Shown: positions 32,533-34,302 of the stretch, one piece after another
Numbering within the stretch: the first letter of the stretch is position 1
Layout: each line of letters opens with the position of its first letter
Assembly: GCA_015478945.1 (NCBI GenBank)
Contig: JABUQX010100232.1
Coordinates: 1 to 34,302 of the forward strand
Origin: Trachelipus rathkii
Taxonomy: Eukaryota > Arthropoda > Malacostraca > Isopoda > Trachelipodidae
DNA length: 34,302 nt
Direction: 5' to 3'
Position numbers and translations under genes: made by a program
The notes under the pieces: generated by a model
Seen by the model: only the letters and a program-made list of their open reading frames with translations
Told to the model about the DNA's origin: nothing
The model's database searches: none

Positions 32533-34302
32533 GAAAATTCTTTCTGAAAGGGGGGGCTGAAGCAACTAAAAGCAGATAAGCCTAAAAACATTCAGTTGGT
32601 ACGTATCTGAGTACTGGTGTGTGTGGTGCGTGGTGTGTGGTGTGTGGGTGTGTGTATGTGTGTGTTGTGGTGTGTGTCTGTGTGTGGATGGTGTGGTGGT
32701 CATTATTCCTAGTTCACATTAACACATAGTTAGAGTCAGGGACATGATATAATCTTGTTAAAATCCGTTTAATGGTAAAATTATAGCATTGATATGTGTA
32801 TTTAGCAGACATCTTGCAAAAACGTGGTGAGAGAGGTTACTTTTTGCATGTAATTGACTACGTACTTACTGTGCCAAAGTATGCGAACTTGTTATGAAGA
32901 GTTTATTAGGGCTTAAGGTGTGTCAGGTTGCGGTTGCAAGAGCAGTTATTTCGGTTATAGTTCATGCGTTAGACTTTCATTGATTGTGATAACCTTATTC
33001 GTTAGAGAAAGAGTCGTCGACAGTATTGATAATTAACATCAAGTGTTGGTGAGTAATTTTGCTAAAAATGAGGTTATCTCATGTCTTAATAGTAATAGCA
33101 TATTAGTTATGAGACCTCTTCAAAGAAGTAGAAGTACGTTTACGTGGCATGTAATTGGTTAGTCTTCTTTACTGGGTAGTATGGTGGACTTTGTTAAGGT
33201 TAACATTCGTTTCGCTGTCATTGTTTTAGTTTTACTTTCTTTAACACTGGTGTTATTGCGGTTAACTTGGTTTGGCTTTTAAGGTTAGCACTTTATGTCG
33301 GGATGTCTTAAGGTGCTTTAGGGTTTATCGTGTTGTATCAGTCAATTTTCCTTTAGTCAGCATATTGTAGGTTTAGCTGTTTATTTATGGTGAAAACTTT
33401 GTTACCTTATGCATTATACCCGCTGATTCTTGTGTATAGAAGCAACTTGAATTATATGTTTTATTGTTAACGAAAAAGGAATACTCGAAATTGCTTTGAT
33501 AAAATTAGATCAATAGATCGAAACTGAACAGTGAGGGCTGATGAATGGTGGTTGAAATTATCGTGATTTACTTGGCGTGTTATTTCAATTGGGTAATAAA
33601 AGAACAGACAGTACAATTTAGTAATGTAAAATGTTAATATTTGACCGCTTAACTCAATAGATCAATAGAGTTCAAGGTCGAATCAATGTTAGATTCAATG
33701 TTAGATAGGATATCCTTCATCTCACATCTACTGGAGCTCAGCGGCGTCGGCGCAGGGCTGAGTATTGGATTGCCAATGCCGTGGTGTATGATTGTAGTGG
33801 ATGGCCGTGCCGCTACACTGATCTGTTGCTAGGCGTGAATGTATAAAGAGCGGGTAATTTTATGTACGCTTAAAACAGGGTCGACAAGTATAAACAATAA
33901 ATTAACATTAAATAAATAATAATAATAGAAAGTGAAAAAAAAATATATAAAATAAAATAGAGATAAGAAAAAAATTAAAAAATTGAATATTAAGTCTAGA
34001 CAATAAAATTAAAATCTACAAAAGTTAAGATAAAAATGGAAAACTAAAGTTAAATGTCAAAATAAAATGCAAAAAAAGAAATTAAAAGTTAGAGAAACGA
34101 TTAATTTTTAAATTAAAAATACTAATAAAAAAAACTGAAAAGATAAAGAAATAATAAATAGAAAAATAAAAGAGTAAAGTATTAAAAATTATAAATTGAG
34201 TTTCTATAAAAATAAATAATAAAGATTTAATATATAGACAAAATTAAAAAAAGCAATATAGAAGATAAGTCAAGACACAAGTACTGATAAGACTGTAAAT
34301 AA
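32533..34302. repeat. Right arm of copy 2, truncated by window end
   Basis: It begins with gaaaattc...ggggggctgaagc, the mirror of the inner end of the left arms, then (GT)n at 32612-32700 and about 1 kb that parallels 15430-16280. Next come atcaatag words (33652-33668) and the A-rich tract (33880-34302). A GC-richer patch at 33730-33850 has no counterpart in right arm 1 and may be a small insertion. The GC hairpin zone and outer end would lie beyond the window. Confidence 0.8.
32612..32700. repeat. (GT)n microsatellite in right arm 2
   Basis: Interrupted GT repeat equivalent to 15352-15432. Confidence 0.85.

Larger units (their letters stand above)
23545..34302 (-). mobile_element. Copy 2: long-inverted-repeat pPolB element, right end beyond the window
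   Basis: The left arm 23545-26680 matches the left arm of copy 1 in direct orientation. The start of the right arm, 32533-34302, matches 15258-16890. The interior 26681-32532 is the reverse complement of 9826-15257. Its polymerase gene therefore runs on the minus strand, from 32220 down to about 27200. The outer left end is uncertain: clear similarity to copy 1 begins near 23545, but a weaker match near 21370 could place it further left. The two copies differ by many substitutions and indels, so they are not a recent assembly duplication. Confidence 0.8.

Overview
Organism and sequence type. The window looks like nuclear DNA from an invertebrate animal with a repeat-rich, AT-rich genome. A decapod crustacean fits best: dense (AT)n and (CA/GT)n microsatellites, several satellites, LINE fragments and introns with GT-AG borders. 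That assignment is inference. Every repeated segment that can be compared with itself carries many one- and two-base indels. The sequence is therefore either poorly polished long-read DNA or strongly decayed DNA, and long intact reading frames are not expected even in real genes.

Layout. 1-1000: a ~155-bp satellite. 1000-2960: AT/GT microsatellites. 2970-3620: a GC-rich island, a perfect 16-bp hairpin and a GCCGGA minisatellite. 3620-5345: a ~190-bp satellite interrupted by a run of more than 50 A. 5345-6640: unassigned DNA, then AT repeats. 6640-18555: copy 1 of a large inverted-repeat element. 18555-20880: two LINE 3'-end fragments in opposite orientation, embedded in AT repeats. 20880-23545: AT-rich then GC-rich DNA with no recognised gene, possibly partly the outer end of copy 2. 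23545-34302: copy 2 of the same element, cut off by the window end.

The main content. Both copies have arms of about 3.2 kb in inverted orientation (6640-9825 / 15258-18555, and 23545-26680 / 32533-34302+). The arms surround a 5.4-5.9 kb interior. The interior of copy 2 is the reverse complement of that of copy 1. The interior encodes a family B, protein-primed-type DNA polymerase (pPolB). When the two damaged copies are read side by side, short motifs are visible along its length: Exo I, Exo III, an HAR-x-GGEK block, FGGRT, SLYPYV (motif A), a degraded NSLWGK-like motif B, AYARIKLYEAL, a YxDTDS-like motif C and a C-terminal KTYA block. At its 5' end both copies share a TATA/initiator-like promoter and a 37-nt first exon ending at a GTAAG donor. 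A short second exon and a third acceptor lie at matching places. The gene is therefore probably spliced and transcribed by the host.

How it fits together. The polymerase, the long inverted arms, and hairpin-rich GC segments, polypurine tracts and T-rich tracts at equivalent places in the arms suggest a self-replicating linear DNA element. It would be related to the Polinton/Maverick, bidnavirus and linear-plasmid pPolB world. I see no integrase, capsid protein or packaging ATPase in the interior. That makes it unlike a canonical Polinton, and it is the best candidate for an undescribed system here.
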